DNA from: Cladorrhinum sp. PSN259
Lineage: Eukaryota > Ascomycota > Sordariomycetes > Sordariales > Podosporaceae
DNA: 64,000 nt
Direction of reading: 5' to 3'
Assembly: GCA_033725935.1 (NCBI GenBank)
Contig: MU867077.1
Coordinates: forward strand, 372,001 to 436,000
Shown here: one piece after another, positions 1 to 11,915 of the stretch
Layout: the number at the start of each line of letters is the position of its first letter
Position numbering within the stretch: the first letter of the stretch is position 1
The notes under the pieces: model-generated
Seen by the model: only the letters and a program-made list of their open reading frames with translations
The model's database searches: none
Told to the model about the DNA's origin: nothing
Translations under genes and position numbers: made by a program

Positions 1-391
1 GATCGGCAATCTCCTGGACTGCCGGTTTTACCACTTTGACGATGGCAGAAAACGCTTGCTTGAGCTCCTGCATGCGCTCGTGAGCAGCCTGGGCTTTGCT
101 TGAGTCGTAGACCTTTTGGCGACGGCCTCGGCCGGTTGGCGCCTTGGACTGCGCTGGTTTGGTGATTTTGCCTCTGCCTCCGCGGGAGCCACGGCCGCGA
201 CCTCTACCTCTGGTAGTTGGGGCAGAAGCTCTGGCAGGGCTGGGTTGGTGAGTGGTGGTTAGAATGTCAGACATGGCATCATCTGCCTCGGATGGGTCAA
301 CGAATGAATTGAAGCTCTGTACCAGGTGGTTCATGTCGCCGGGGGTGTGGGTTGTGAGTGTGGCGTTGTTAGTATTGGCATTGCCGTTCAT
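1..391 (-). CDS. N-terminal part of a basic, RGR-rich protein (cut by window edge)
   Basis: This is the first exon of a gene on the minus strand, open from an ATG at 391 to the window edge (130 codons visible). The protein starts MNGNANTNNATLTT, then has a polar stretch (about residues 15-50), then a strongly basic Arg/Gly segment of repeated RGRGRG and RGGRGK motifs (about 60-75) resembling AT-hook or RGG nucleic-acid-binding sequence, and then a likely helical region containing QAAHERMQELKQAFS. The frame is also open upstream of the ATG; this start was chosen because it is the first Met and gives a typical fungal N-terminus. I do not recognise the family. A chromatin or RNA-binding role is only suggested by composition. 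Confidence 0.5.
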   Translation of the reverse strand, partial: MNGNANTNNATLTTHTPGDMNHLVQSFNSFVDPSEADDAMSDILTTTHQPSPARASAPTTRGRGRGRGSRGGRGKITKPAQSKAPTGRGRRQKVYDSSKAQAAHERMQELKQAFSAIVKVVKPAVQEIAD

Positions 392-2370
392 GGTGACACG
401 GTTGTTGGCCGACTGCAGGTGGCTACCCGTGTAAGAGGGAGCAGAATTTGCGACTGGGTCCGAGTGTGACTTTGTATGATGACCTTGGACCTCCATTGCG
501 CCATGCACCAGTAGACCGGGTGGTGGGCAGGAAGGTTTGTGAGGGAGGTGAGGAAAGGGTGTGTGAAAAGCGGAAGTACAGGGCCGATGAGAAAGACCAC
601 ACACAAGCTAAATCCAATCCGGGAGGCCGGGGTCCGCGATGCAGAAAAAGTTGAAGGTCGAGAGTCGGAGAAAACCAAACAAGAAAAAGTTGGGACCAAG
701 TAGATACGGAAGAAATCTCGAAAACAAGATTCAAATCTGGCAGGTATTCCAAAGAATAAAATGCACCAGATGATTAGAGGACGGCGTTGCTGTGGGTTGG
801 TTCGGGAAAGGAGGAAAAGAAGACTGAAAAATATTACTGTCGACGACGACGCGCATCTGAAAATTCACAGCGTCGACAGTAGGAAGCCAACCACTCGAAT
901 AGCAGGATACACGCAATTGCCATGCAACAGTAGTATTGCAAAGTTTCTTGCCTATTCCTCCGCCTGTTGATGTGGTGGGTTTTCAGGGACAATAATAAGA
1001 TGGTTCGCAGGCCGCTGGTCGCTTTTCCACACAGTCCACACAGTCCACACACACACCACAGCGCAGCGGCTGGTGGTTGTCTACCAGCCAAAACCAACTG
1101 GACCCCAAAACCGTCCAGCTCACACACGCACACACCACTTGCAGACAAGCATTGGGCCCCACCGAGGCTTAACCGAGTCCTTTGGCCAATCAGAGCATTG
1201 CATCTCTTTCCAAAACAGGAACTGTCCAGGTTGCTTTCAACCGCTCTCTCTTTCATTACATCCTGATCTCAGAATCTCAAACAGTCTAGATGACTCTCAT
1301 CGACATGCTGATGGGTAGCGTAAATTGCAAGTCTATTTTTGAAAATAGCGGAAATAATGCTCGGTGCTTCCTTTTTCTTAGACCTGTTTTCACCGCCCGA
1401 CCCGCCCGGCACCCACGGACAGGCATAGCATGAAGCAGCCTTGTGGGTTCCATTTCATGCGCTGCCAATTTCACAGACGTATTTTTTCTCCGTCTGTATA
1501 AATACCAGCGGTCGTGGATCGTCTTTTTATTTCATCTGGCGTTGATTGACACTCTCCCAGAGATCAGATCAGATTGGCGAAATCTTATGTTGGGCGGCAG
1601 TGTCAAGCGCTTAACTTGACCCAAGAAGGTGTTTCGTTACCACGAATTTACCACGAATATAAACGCAAAGAACGATTAATTTGCATATATGGCAAGTCGT
1701 CCAACTCGAACTGATTGCTTATCGCAAACGTTATTTTTCTGCAACCCAGATAAACCCTACAAGATATACTTGCGTACGCCATCCATGGATGCAGCAAGCG
1801 GCGGCGCTTGTTCAGATGTCTCTATAGGAAATAAGGTTATGTGGACGGTTTCACTTGCTCAATACCCGAACACCGACAGCCGCTGATCAAGACATGAGTG
1901 AAAGCAAAATCACCCAATAAACATTTCACCGCATTGCATGCATGACAAAATCGATAATGGCGCTAGCTACATAGTAGAACCATCCACAGCATTTTCAAAG
2001 CAATCAAAGGAGAGGAGAGCCCCTTAGTTGAACCCCTTGGAACCCTGCAAAAAATCATGAAAAAAGGAGGAGCCACAAAAACGGGCGAACCCACAATTTT
2101 CCCATCCGGAGCCGCCTTGGCGTTTTTGCAAGCCCAGATCCCTGGGGACTGGAACCCCGACCGTGCGGGAACTAAATTTTCCCCCGTTCAAACGCCGGCA
2201 TCTCCGAAGAACTGCATCCGAAAATCGCTGCTGCCGTCGCTTGCCGCTCCGAGTCACCACCACCCCATTCCCCGACCTTGCTGTCGCCAAAATCCCAATT
2301 GACTTTGAACCCCGCCAAACCCACGTAGCACGTACACCCGACGAGCACATCACTCCCTCAATTGGCATCA
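392..2370. other. intergenic region, no gene seen
   Basis: About 2 kb between the divergent RGR-rich gene (minus strand) and the Bmt5-like gene (plus strand), so it should hold both promoters. Short open frames here overlap each other and match no family I recognise. It holds a CA-rich tract near 1030-1140 and a clean TATA-like box, TATAAATA, at 1497-1504. That box is too far from either start codon to be an obvious core promoter for them. Confidence 0.5.
1497..1504 (+). promoter_or_regulatory. TATA-like box TATAAATA
   Basis: The sequence reads GTCTGTATAAATA. The same 13 bases occur again at 14809-14821 in another gene-free region. No convincing ORF follows, so if the box is used it would drive a non-coding transcript or a long leader. 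The call rests on the motif alone. Confidence 0.25.
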
Positions 2371-3516
2371 ATGGCGAAGAAACGAACCCTTCAAGGCGCC
2401 CTCAAGGCTGCCGTGCAACAACAAAAACAAAACCAGAAACAACAACAAAAGCGAAATGCCGCCGCCGCCGCATCATCAAACGGCCCTCCGTCCAAAAAAC
2501 AGAAGCTCTCCAGTAACCAATCCCAACAGCCCTCAAAAAAGAAACACGTCCAACCTTCTCAACTCCGACCCGTCATCCCTTTTTCGTCCTCCGAAAGCAT
2601 CCTCCTGATAGGCGAAGCCGACCTCTCCTTCGCCGCATCTCTGGCCTCCCACCACAAATGTACCAGCCTGACCGCAACCGTGCTCGAGCCTTCCCTCTCC
2701 GCCTTGACAGAGAAATACCCGCACGTCCAAACAAACATCTCCCTCCTTACGTCTTGCAGCACTGCAAACACATTACTCTACGGCATAGACGCCCGCAAAT
2801 TATCTCCTCAGAAATTACCGTCCCTAATGGACAGGATAATATTCAACTTTCCGCACGTGGGCGGCAAGAGCACAGACGTAAATCGTCAAGTGCGTTACAA
2901 CCAGGAAATGCTGGTCGATTTCTTCCGGTGCGCGAAGCCATGCCTGAGTCAAAAGAAGGGCAGTTCAATCGTTGTCACGCTGTTCGAGGGGGAACCGTAC
3001 ACGCTGTGGAATATAAAGGATTTGGGGAGGCATAGCGGGTTGGAAGTTGCGCAGAGTTTTGTTTTCAGGAGCGAGGCGTACCCTGGTTACAAGCATGCCA
3101 GGACGCTCGGGGTTGTCAAGAGAAAAGATGGGAGTGAGAGCAAGAGCGCTTGGAAGGGGGAGGAGAGGAAGGCGAGGAGTTTTGTTTTTGTTAGGAAGGG
3201 GGAGGGACAAGTTCATGGAAATGGAAAGGGGAAGAAGGGGGAGAGTGATGATGAGAGTGAGCATGAGGATGATGATGATGATGAAGGTTGGGATGACGAT
3301 GGCGAAGGTGCTCATGAAGTTGATGAAGAAGAAGTTGAATGGGACAAAGAGGTTGAGGAAGACGGTGGGAAAGTCGACAATGACGTTGAAACCGATTGTA
3401 AGACTGGGGGTAGTGAGGCGAAAGAGGAGCCAGAGAAGGATGGGGATGAGCCTAACAACAAGGACGACCGCGGCGGTAAGGACGAGGCCAAGCAGGATGA
3501 CGAGGACGAAAGTTGA
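2371..3516 (+). CDS. bmt5: Bmt5-like 25S rRNA (uridine-N3) methyltransferase, DUF2431 family
   Basis: Single exon, 381 residues. Bmt5 proteins methylate N3 of a uridine in large-subunit rRNA in the nucleolus using S-adenosylmethionine. The N-terminus (about 1-65) is Lys/Gln-rich (MAKKRTLQGAL, then QQKQNQKQQQKR and PSKKQK), fitting nucleolar targeting. The Rossmann-like domain follows: ILLIGEADLSFAASLA (SAM-binding loop), a central DRIIFNFPHVGGKSTD motif that is the family hallmark, then VRYNQEMLVDFF, and FRSEAYPGYKHARTLG near its end. From about residue 290 the tail is almost wholly Asp/Glu/Lys, longer and more acidic than the catalytic core requires. The frame is open upstream to a TTG at 2362, but ATG 2371 is the first ATG and gives the usual MAKK start. 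Confidence 0.88.
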   Translation: MAKKRTLQGALKAAVQQQKQNQKQQQKRNAAAAASSNGPPSKKQKLSSNQSQQPSKKKHVQPSQLRPVIPFSSSESILLIGEADLSFAASLASHHKCTSLTATVLEPSLSALTEKYPHVQTNISLLTSCSTANTLLYGIDARKLSPQKLPSLMDRIIFNFPHVGGKSTDVNRQVRYNQEMLVDFFRCAKPCLSQKKGSSIVVTLFEGEPYTLWNIKDLGRHSGLEVAQSFVFRSEAYPGYKHARTLGVVKRKDGSESKSAWKGEERKARSFVFVRKGEGQVHGNGKGKKGESDDESEHEDDDDDEGWDDDGEGAHEVDEEEVEWDKEVEEDGGKVDNDVETDCKTGGSEAKEEPEKDGDEPNNKDDRGGKDEAKQDDEDES

Positions 3517-4831
3517 ACGGTGAGGTTGTGATTGCTTTCGACTATCAGACTTACAACGAGCCTCATCATTACGAGTCAGGTCTTATCACTCGGACTGTCC
3601 CGATGGAATGAGCAATCGTTCTGACATCCTGGCATTTGACTCGATTTCCAACAGCGCGGTAACTGGATCTGCCTTTGGGATGATTTGCCACAGATGTCAT
3701 ATCTTATGCCGAGTCTTTCCCGCATCTTTACTCGTTGTAGGCATCGCTACACGAACATATATCAGCTCGTGGTATCAGTGCACACACTTCATAAGTATAA
3801 TCGGCATCATTATCGTGGGTGGCCTAAACGAATCATCAGATGGCACATCATCCGAACACGAGTACGCTCTTGAATCAGTTGCTCTTCGATATTCCCGATC
3901 TTGGATTCCATCGGGTTTAGACATCAGACTTGCGAGCGTTATCGTGCCCAGAGCATTCTGCTTGTGGCTTCAATATGTGAAGACATCTCGTGAACGCGCA
4001 CTCTCTCCAGCAGGTTGAGCCACCGCCATTCTCCGCAGAGTCAACAATATGTACAGGGCCACCCTATGGCCATTTGCATGAGTAAGCTGGACCGAGATAT
4101 GGCCGCTGACATCGTATCGCGGTTCTAACCACCTTAATATCGGGAATGCACAAATACTCTACCTCTACTCCCTAAATGTCATAGAGGAGAAACATGACTA
4201 GATATAGTCTATGAACTTGAGATTCAGAAGCTTGACACAAAGGTGTAACCTCGGCGTCTTTATTCTTCCTGTAGTACAGGTCCCGACTCAGATAGCTGCC
4301 ACCCGACTGACACTCGTGATAGCAAGATGCCGCGGTTATCCTGATCGCTGTACACAAGGGAAGTGTTGCACAGATTGTCATCTGTTTGGGGAGTCGCACC
4401 AGCTGCATCATTATCATGTGAGACCTCGTGGATAGCAAAATGGCAGGAGAGGCAATGTATCAATGATCATCATCATTGGGTTTTTTTTCTATGATGCAGT
4501 GAACAAATTGAAGAGTTCTGATCTCGCTCAAAGACTCAGCGGTGCTGATGAGTGAAGCCATTCAGCAAGACATCACACAGCGCAGAAAAAGAAAGCATAG
4601 CGCTAGCTGAATACGTCGAAAACAAAATCGTCATAGATCGCCATCAGATCTCGATGACAGCAAGAGATCTACGATGTTGCATACGGATTCAATGCTTTTT
4701 CGGTAATTACCACAACACCAATGTCAACAACAAACGGAGAAATAAAGCATGGGAATGCAATCAACCTTCGAACCCACCCCGGTCCAAGACAACGTCTAAG
4801 ATACGGAGATAGTCTTTCAAACGGTAGAAGT

Positions 4832-4836
<5 letters not shown>

Positions 4837-4913
<77 letters not shown>
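4837..4913. repeat. (GA)n microsatellite
   Basis: An almost pure GA dinucleotide run of about 75 bp, preceded by GAGAAAG and ended by GAAAAG. Neutral slippage is the simplest reading. A GAGA-factor-like or open-chromatin role is possible but has no further support. Confidence 0.95.
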
Positions 4914-4917
<4 letters not shown>

Positions 4918-7900
4918 TACATTCATCTACATTTGCTTCTCTCCCTGATAATAATCTCTACATGTAGGTACTTGGTCGCCTAAGAAAAGAAAACTAAGAG
5001 TCCTGTCCCCTGTCAGCGGCACAATCAAATGCACCATGGCTTTAGCTGCCGTAGCTTTATGCACGAAACCGTTTGCTTCTCTCGAGCTACTGCGGATTGC
5101 CCTCGTCCAGGGTCCCCCGTGCCCTAGAGCGGATATATTTCCCTCACACATACCTTGGACGGGCCTCCCGCAACAGTTCCCCGTCCGGGGCTGATGATGT
5201 CGTGACCAGTCGTCACCCTACCTTCTGGGTTCCCATTTTGCACTCCTCTTTCCTGAACGAGCTGCAGTTGCAGTTCGGGCATGCAAAAGCCCAGCAACCG
5301 GGATGCTCCCCTCCAATGGCCCGCGCATATCTCAATAGATTATGGTGCAGACCGGAATAAATCATCGGCCATCATCGCTTCCAATGGGAAGAGAGAGACA
5401 GTCGAAGACATCAAACACGACTTCTTGCATGCTGGACTGCTGCCACTCTAGCGTGCCTTACACAGCAGAAAGTTGGAATAGCAAGACAAGCAGCACATCG
5501 TCAGAAATAGAAAGTAGCATAATGCGTAATCTGATGGTCCTGGGCTTCGGTGAGGGGAGGGGTGGAATCAGACCGAGGAAAAAAGATTGCCCCTTCGCCC
5601 CTTGGGACACCCTCCCGACGGACACCCGCCACAGCATCCTGGAGCACCTGACCATCCAACTGACATTCTATATGCAAGCCTACGCCGACGGGATCGATCA
5701 TTTTCATCCAAACAAATCTTGGATCTATCTATTTATTTTCCGGCCGCCCCGCCCCGTCCTCGCCGCCTCCGAGCCGATCACCGCAAACGCAGCCCCCAAG
5801 GACACCTCGGCCATTCGGTCCGATGCACATTCGCACACACACACACACGCCGTAGAGGCTCTACTAATATCACCGAATAAGGGGAATGGAGGTCTATTTT
5901 GTTGACTTGTGTTGAGTTCACCGTCTGTGTTCTGTCAACACACCCCTTTTTCTGCTGGGCCACCGTTTGAGGCTAATTTCAATCACCTGCCACATCAACA
6001 TCATAGAACAAAGAAACATCCCAGACAACCTCGTATCATCATGCAGTGAACCGTAAACAAGAAATCACACCACACTATTGACACCATCATCCAAAGCAGA
6101 CTTCTTCATGGGGGGGAGAGGAGAGACACGTCACGTTTTCCTCCCCCCCAAAAAAAGCTTGAGCAATCGGTCCTTTGATACCTCTCTTTTTTCCCTTGAA
6201 ACGCTCAGCTGGCGACTCTCGTCCCCATATTTCTCCACCAATATTCATATCCGGATTGAGTATTAGGCGCCCAACCGGTAAAGTCAAGCCGAAACATGAC
6301 AGGAAAACGGGAGGACAGGTAGGTGTGTGTGGGTGGATGCCTCGCCACTAGCAGCACCACTACGCCCCCTCTCAACCACAAGCTACAACAACAACAACAA
6401 CAAAGGCAAGACATCATGTAACATGACAGGTAGGCTGGGCGGTGGTTGGTGGGTGTAGCATCAACTCTCGAAACCCCGTCGAGAATTAGAAAGAGGATGA
6501 GAAGATAACCTGCCGATCTTGAACCCCCACCGCCCACACGCATTCTTCTCGCCAGCAGCAGCCTCCGCTTCTTGTTTTAGAGCATCACAACTCAGAATAT
6601 CATGTTAGCATGCAGGAGGAGGAGAATATGGCGAGCAGGCAAGCCAGACTTCCACACGAACTTGCAAGTCAAATGAGCATAGAACACATGACGGTGACAG
6701 CCATGATGCTGCCGCCCTTCGGCCCCCGACCGCCCGGCTCGTAGAATAACCGAAGGTAGTGATACCCAGGATTCTGGGAGCTGAGCAAGCCGAGAATCAT
6801 CATTGGCCTATGGGAGATGAAATTGTGAGCAGGAGGGGAGAGAGAGGGTGTGGTGTCCATGCAAGCCACATATCCTTTTTTTTTTAGTACATGTCCGGGG
6901 AACATCCGGGAAGATGGTTAAAAAAGCGAAGACGGATGGGAGGAGCATCTACAGGTAATGAGGAGGAGAAAACAGTGGGGAAGAAACGTATACCGAAATA
7001 TGCAATCAGCAGCGCAGCAAATTTGACTTGCGGCTTCCTTCTGTTTCCGTCGTCATATTTGCGGGGTCCGGTGCGAAAAAGGCCGATAGGTGAGGCTCTG
7101 TAAACTGAAAACAAGGGCCGAGAAAGAAAGGTGATAGGGGAGATATCACACGGAAAGCAAGACCACAACTGGACGTAACTCTGGCTGGTTGCTCTGCGCC
7201 TCCTCACTACTCAAAAATGACATGAGTCTGAGTCTGGGATGCAGAGACCCAGACACCGTTCAACCCTCATCCACTCTCCCTATTTCCTTGTTGCCTTGCC
7301 CAACATTTGCCTGTCAGAATCAGTAAGAAGAAAAGTATGAGATTCCCAATCGGGAAAGTCCAAAGCCTCTTTTTATAAATGAAGCTGTACAGATTATGTC
7401 TCATATTCAAGTTTGAGTATCATTCACGATCGAGATATCCCTCGACTTTCTCCAGTAATTAGCCATCTCCCAATGCCTGAGGCTTTCTATCACATTATCC
7501 CATGCCCAGGCAATATCTCTTCGGTCAGAACAAAGAGAAATAGATCTACAGTCTTTTACTTCCTCCCGTCCGGAGAAGGCAAAAGGTGATGCAAAAATGA
7601 GCGGTATGTAACCATCAACAAATACGAGGGAAGCAAAGACCCGCCCCCACGCACGCGGGTTAAAGATCCCCTGGGTAGATTGGAGGTAACGTCTCAGAGA
7701 ATCACAGAACAGAAGAAGGCAAAGGCAATGCAAGGATGAAACCAATCTCGCAAAGCCGAGGCTATGCTGTATGTAAGTAAATCAAGTCGTTTGATTGGCC
7801 CTGTCACACCTAACCTTACGACGAAAGAATAAACTTTTAACTACGTACTGTACCTAATTATGTCTCACAACAGTTATCATCATCGCCACTTCTCGTCTCT

Positions 7901-8565
7901 TCTTGCCCAATTCATAATTAGGCATTGTATCCCTAACCCGTCATGAAGTCTTGTACCACCACCATGCCCTTCCCGAATTAGGTATCTTTTCCCTCCCCGT
8001 GAAACATGAAGAGATTCTGCAAGGTTGTCATCACCACATCTCTCTCTCTCTTTCTTTCTCTGTGTTCCTCGTAGTGAAGTCGTACTGCATACCTCCTTCA
8101 AAATTCATCAACACGCTTTTTGACATGTCTTGCTCACTTATTTTAAACCCTACACCCTCTCGCCACCATCACAAAAGCAGTGTCACCGAACTAAAACCTC
8201 GTTTCCTAATTAAATCTCTTTTTTTTACAACCTAATCATCTAGAGAGGCCAAATAAACAAAGAACGCCAATGGGGAGAAAAGAATTGGACCAGAGTTAAA
8301 ATGAAAAACATGCTACTTTGTGCTCTGCCGTCGTTAACCGCCAAGTTACTCAGACGATCGATTTTTTTCTGTGATGATGATGATGATGATGATGATGATC
8401 GTGACATTTCAAATAGTAACACGACATACAGAAAGAAACAAAGAAAGAAACACGACGACAGCACACGACAGCCTCCTACATACACAAGATACATACACGC
8501 ACGTACGTACTTTTACTTGGCTACCTACACACAACCACAAACTCTAAAAAAAATTCTGCTCCCCC

Positions 8566-8567
8566 GT

Positions 8568-8602
<35 letters not shown>

Positions 8603-8766
8603 CGGGGGGGGGGGGGGCGGGGGGGCGCGGGGGGGGGGGCGGGNNNNNNNNNNAAAAAAAAAAAAACCCCCCCTAATTTTTTTTTTTTTGGTAACAAACC
8701 CCCCACCACAAAAAAAAAAAAAAAAAAATACCCCCAAAAAAAACCCCCCCCCCCCCCCCCCCCCCC
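8566..8766. other. assembly gap with homopolymer artefacts
   Basis: Ten Ns at 8644-8653 are flanked by a run of almost only G on the left and by A, C, T and again C homopolymers on the right. The mix of near-pure G, A and C blocks is typical of low-quality read ends at a scaffold join. Sequence within about 100 bp on either side should not be trusted. Confidence 0.85.
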
Positions 8767-8885
8767 AATAAATGAGACGAAAATACGGTGGGAAAAAAAA
8801 AAGGCTCAGTAGTACAAGCACCCAAAAAAAAAAAAAACACACAAGAAAAACGCAAGATCACGAAGCACACAGAGGAGTACAGAGA

Positions 8886-8912
8886 TCCATCCATCCATCC
8901 ATCCATCCATCC
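8886..8912. repeat. (ATCC)n microsatellite
   Basis: About seven tandem ATCC units in a gene-free region just right of the assembly gap. Confidence 0.85.
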
Positions 8913-9079
8913 GAGGACCCCGAGGTAAACGTTATTGTTCAACAAAGCGGAACCAAAAAAAAATAAAAAGTTAAAAAGTTAAAAAAACGCACACAAAGTT
9001 TAAACACAGTTATCTGATACAAAACAGAATAAACAAACATAAACAATGCCATAACAATGATGACAATCTCAAGTCCAAC

Positions 9080-9111
<32 letters not shown>

Positions 9112-9915
9112 TGAGAGAGAGAAAAAAGAAAAAGAAAAAAAAGAGAGAGAGACATTTTGTATCTATCCTATCTACCAAGTTGAGTAATAATAAACAACAT
9201 ATCAAATTTTCAGAGAGAGAAGAATAAAACGCCAATCAGATTTCTTGAGTAAAAATCATTTTCCAACCACATGTAAAAGTATACAAGCCACACGCACAAA
9301 CACGAAAAACACCAAATAGTTTTATAGTTTAAAAAAACGCACACAGATTTAATTTCGGCAGGATGATTTCCCAAACCTAATCTATCCTACTACTAAACAA
9401 AGAAACATACTAACGGACCAACAAACTAACTGACTCGACAATCTCAATAAATCCCCATCTCTCCCGTTCTGTTTTTGGTACCTGTCAAGACCCCTAAAAT
9501 GTAATCACCACAAAGTGCCACACCAGAACGATTGTAGAGAAAGGAAGTTTTTAAAAAAATACCCCCCCGGACAAAATTGCCATCCTTGAAAAAAGAAAAC
9601 CCAAATATAACCAAACCCGGCCGGCCCAACCGGTTGTGTGGAAATGTTTCCAATCTGTTAAGTGTAATCCAAGTTACCTTGACCAAAACAAAAAGACTAA
9701 AAAATACAACAACAAACACACTCAACTGTTTATTATTGTTGCTTCAATGCATCGTCGCCTCCCCCAAATACTGGATAGAAAAAGCAAAATAAACTGACCA
9801 AACGAGCAAGCGAAATCTTGCCGCCAAGAATTTTAAAAAAAAAAAAAAAAAAACAGGCAGTAAAGCAAAAATGTCTCTCCAGGAGTTATTCTGTAAAATG
9901 AGATTGCCAAGCTTG

Positions 9916-11915
9916 TTAACCTCTCCCCGATGGTCCCTCGGGTCCCTCAGGCTTCATGCCACTGCTCCCCGATGTATTGTATCTCCCGCCATTTCCAGGA
10001 GCAGGAGAATACACGGAAGTAGCGTTGGGTGGAGTAGAAGGATACCCGGGTGCACCATACGAGCTCATATAAGGCTGCTGGTGATGATGATGATGATGAC
10101 TGGCAAATGGATTTGTAGGAGGAGGATGAGGCGTCGAGGCAAATGCGTACATGGTAGGATTAGTTGAAGCTGATGCGACGGTTGCTGCGGCTCCCTGCCA
10201 GGTCGTAGTAGCGGTAGGATAAACCTGCGGACCAGTGGCCGCCGCGCTGGGGTATTCGGCTGCCTGTGCCGATGCATACAGCGAGGACCGGCGACCCGCA
10301 TCGCTGGGACTGCTCATGATATCATCCAACTGCATTGTGGTGATCGTTGGTAGCGGCCCAACTGCGGGAAGCGTGTACGGGTGGTGACTCTGGTGGGCGG
10401 GATGATGCGCTGCGTCTAAATCCATGGTGTCTGCGTAGTGGGCTGCAGGACGGCTAGTTAACTCGCCCATGAAGCTCGGCGGCGTCCTGACTGGTGACAC
10501 GCGCGAGGCTGCGCCTGGGCTGTAATGGCTCACCTCCTGAACAGGAGTTTGAGCAGAGCTGGATTCATCATCCTCTTCCTCTTCCTCCTCCTCCTCAGAG
10601 TCGTGCGTACCTTGGTCTGGTGACACGTAGACCACAGTGTTTTCATCTGTGGGACATAATTTAGCATGTATGAGTTTTATGTCAAGGAAGAAGAGTTGGG
10701 ACGGATCCTACCGATGTAGCCTTTCTTGCACTTCTCCTCCTGTTTCGCAATCTTGAAAACCTCCTTGAGCAGGTTCCTCTTCGCGGCATTCCTAGTGATA
10801 TTGGGGTCAGAGAAAAAGAGCGACATGGCGTCCATGGTGATGCTCTCCAGCTTTGACACCGTCATGCCGACCTCCCGAATGCCTTCGTGTTGTGCCTCGA
10901 TGGGATCGGTGACCAGCCTCAGAATGTGAGCAAGAAGGTGAACTCTCTCTAGATCAGGGTTAGCAATGCTTGTACAAGCGAAAAGATGGACCGTAGAACT
11001 CAACCGGGTTTTAACAAGTGATCCGGCTCTCTGTGCCGAACGCGATCGGCTGTTGTAGGCCCCCACGGCCTCGGCCACCAGCTTGGTGCTGACGCCTCCC
11101 CATGGGTATAGGGGTGTTTGGTCTGCTTTCTGGGGGCGATCGCCTTGATAAACGTCTTGGCAATGAGCTTGCAAGCTAATTGTTGTAAACCCGTGAAGCC
11201 GGCCTGGTAATACACCCAGACAGCTTGGGAATCGCCGATCTTGATGCCCCTCCTGACTGTCGGGACCGGTACCGGCTCGTTGTCCTCAACCGCGCGGCGC
11301 CCAGTACTGGTCCTCTGTCTCCTTCTGGCCCGCGTCATGCGGGTATCGGCGCGACTTGGGTATGCTGCCGTCGCAAATGACTGCTGTCGGTAGGGCTGGT
11401 GCTCTGTGCCATTTTCATGATAATACATATCACTGTCAGGGTACGAGTCCGAACGAACAATATTTTCTGATAGATCAATGTTAGCAAGGGATGGGTCGAT
11501 AATGCGGGCGGTAAGTTCTCCATACTTGATTGCTGTCCCTGGAACTGCAGGAACCTCTCCATGTCGAACAATTGGCGCCCGTCTCTCCGACTGAGTGTCC
11601 CCGGCCCAGTCAAGTAAACATGCTCTCCATTGTCCAAAGTGACAGCGAGGAAGAAAGACCGCCAGTTGATGTGACACTGATCTCGCAGTGCGTCACCTAC
11701 TGTCTGAAAAATGGTTAGCCTCTACTTGACCATAAAGTACATGGAAGGATGTTGCATACCGATGGCAGTGTTGACCTCGCAGGCACGGAAATGGGCCGGT
11801 CGTTGTCGTTGATAACAATATCTCCCGTAGGTCTTTCTGTAGGCTCCCACGGTAGCCGTGAATAGCCTCCACCTCCGGAGCGGTAGTAGTCGTTGTTGTT
11901 GTTAAGATTGACCAT
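9916..11915 (-). CDS. DUF2841-domain protein, five exons
   Basis: Exons on the minus strand: 11915-11760, 11703-11526, 11466-11005, 10948-10712, 10646-9916 (587 residues). Introns are 56-65 bp, each with a GCTAAC or GCTAAA branch site and a YAG acceptor; the third uses a weaker donor (GTTGAG). The DUF2841 core runs from about residue 175 to 345. It includes WVYYQAGFTGLQQLACKLIA, then IKAIAPRKQTKHPY, SAPSWWP and HREPDHLLKPERVHLL, which are the family's invariant blocks. The domain is fungal and of unknown function. After it come an acidic Glu run, Ser/Pro/Ala-rich disordered sequence and a six-His tract, a layout often seen in nuclear regulators; that is inference. ATG 11915 is the first in-frame ATG; the frame is open further upstream, so an extra 5' exon is possible. 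A large gene-free region lies upstream. Confidence 0.8.

Larger units (their letters stand above)
3517..9915. other. 6.4-kb region without a supportable gene
   Basis: Both strands carry only short frames with no recognisable domain; several are simple-repeat translations, such as the Glu/Arg run over the GA tract. Contents: a GA microsatellite (4837-4913), a GAT/ATG tract near 8372-8400, an assembly gap with flanking homopolymers (about 8566-8766), an ATCC tract near 8886-8912, GT/GA tracts near 9080-9155, and A-runs near 9835-9853. The part next to 9916 presumably includes the 3' UTR of the DUF2841 gene. A non-coding transcript cannot be excluded. Confidence 0.45.

Noticed and set aside
4760..4790. 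TTCGAACCC resembling a tRNA B box
   Set aside because: No cloverleaf can be folded around it on either strand.
4669..4948. Ser/Leu and Glu/Arg repeat proteins
   Set aside because: They are translations of the GA microsatellite.
6205..6543. Minus-strand 112-codon frame with a signal-peptide-like start and a Cys run
   Set aside because: The Cys run is the translation of a CAA microsatellite, and there is no domain, splice or regulatory support.
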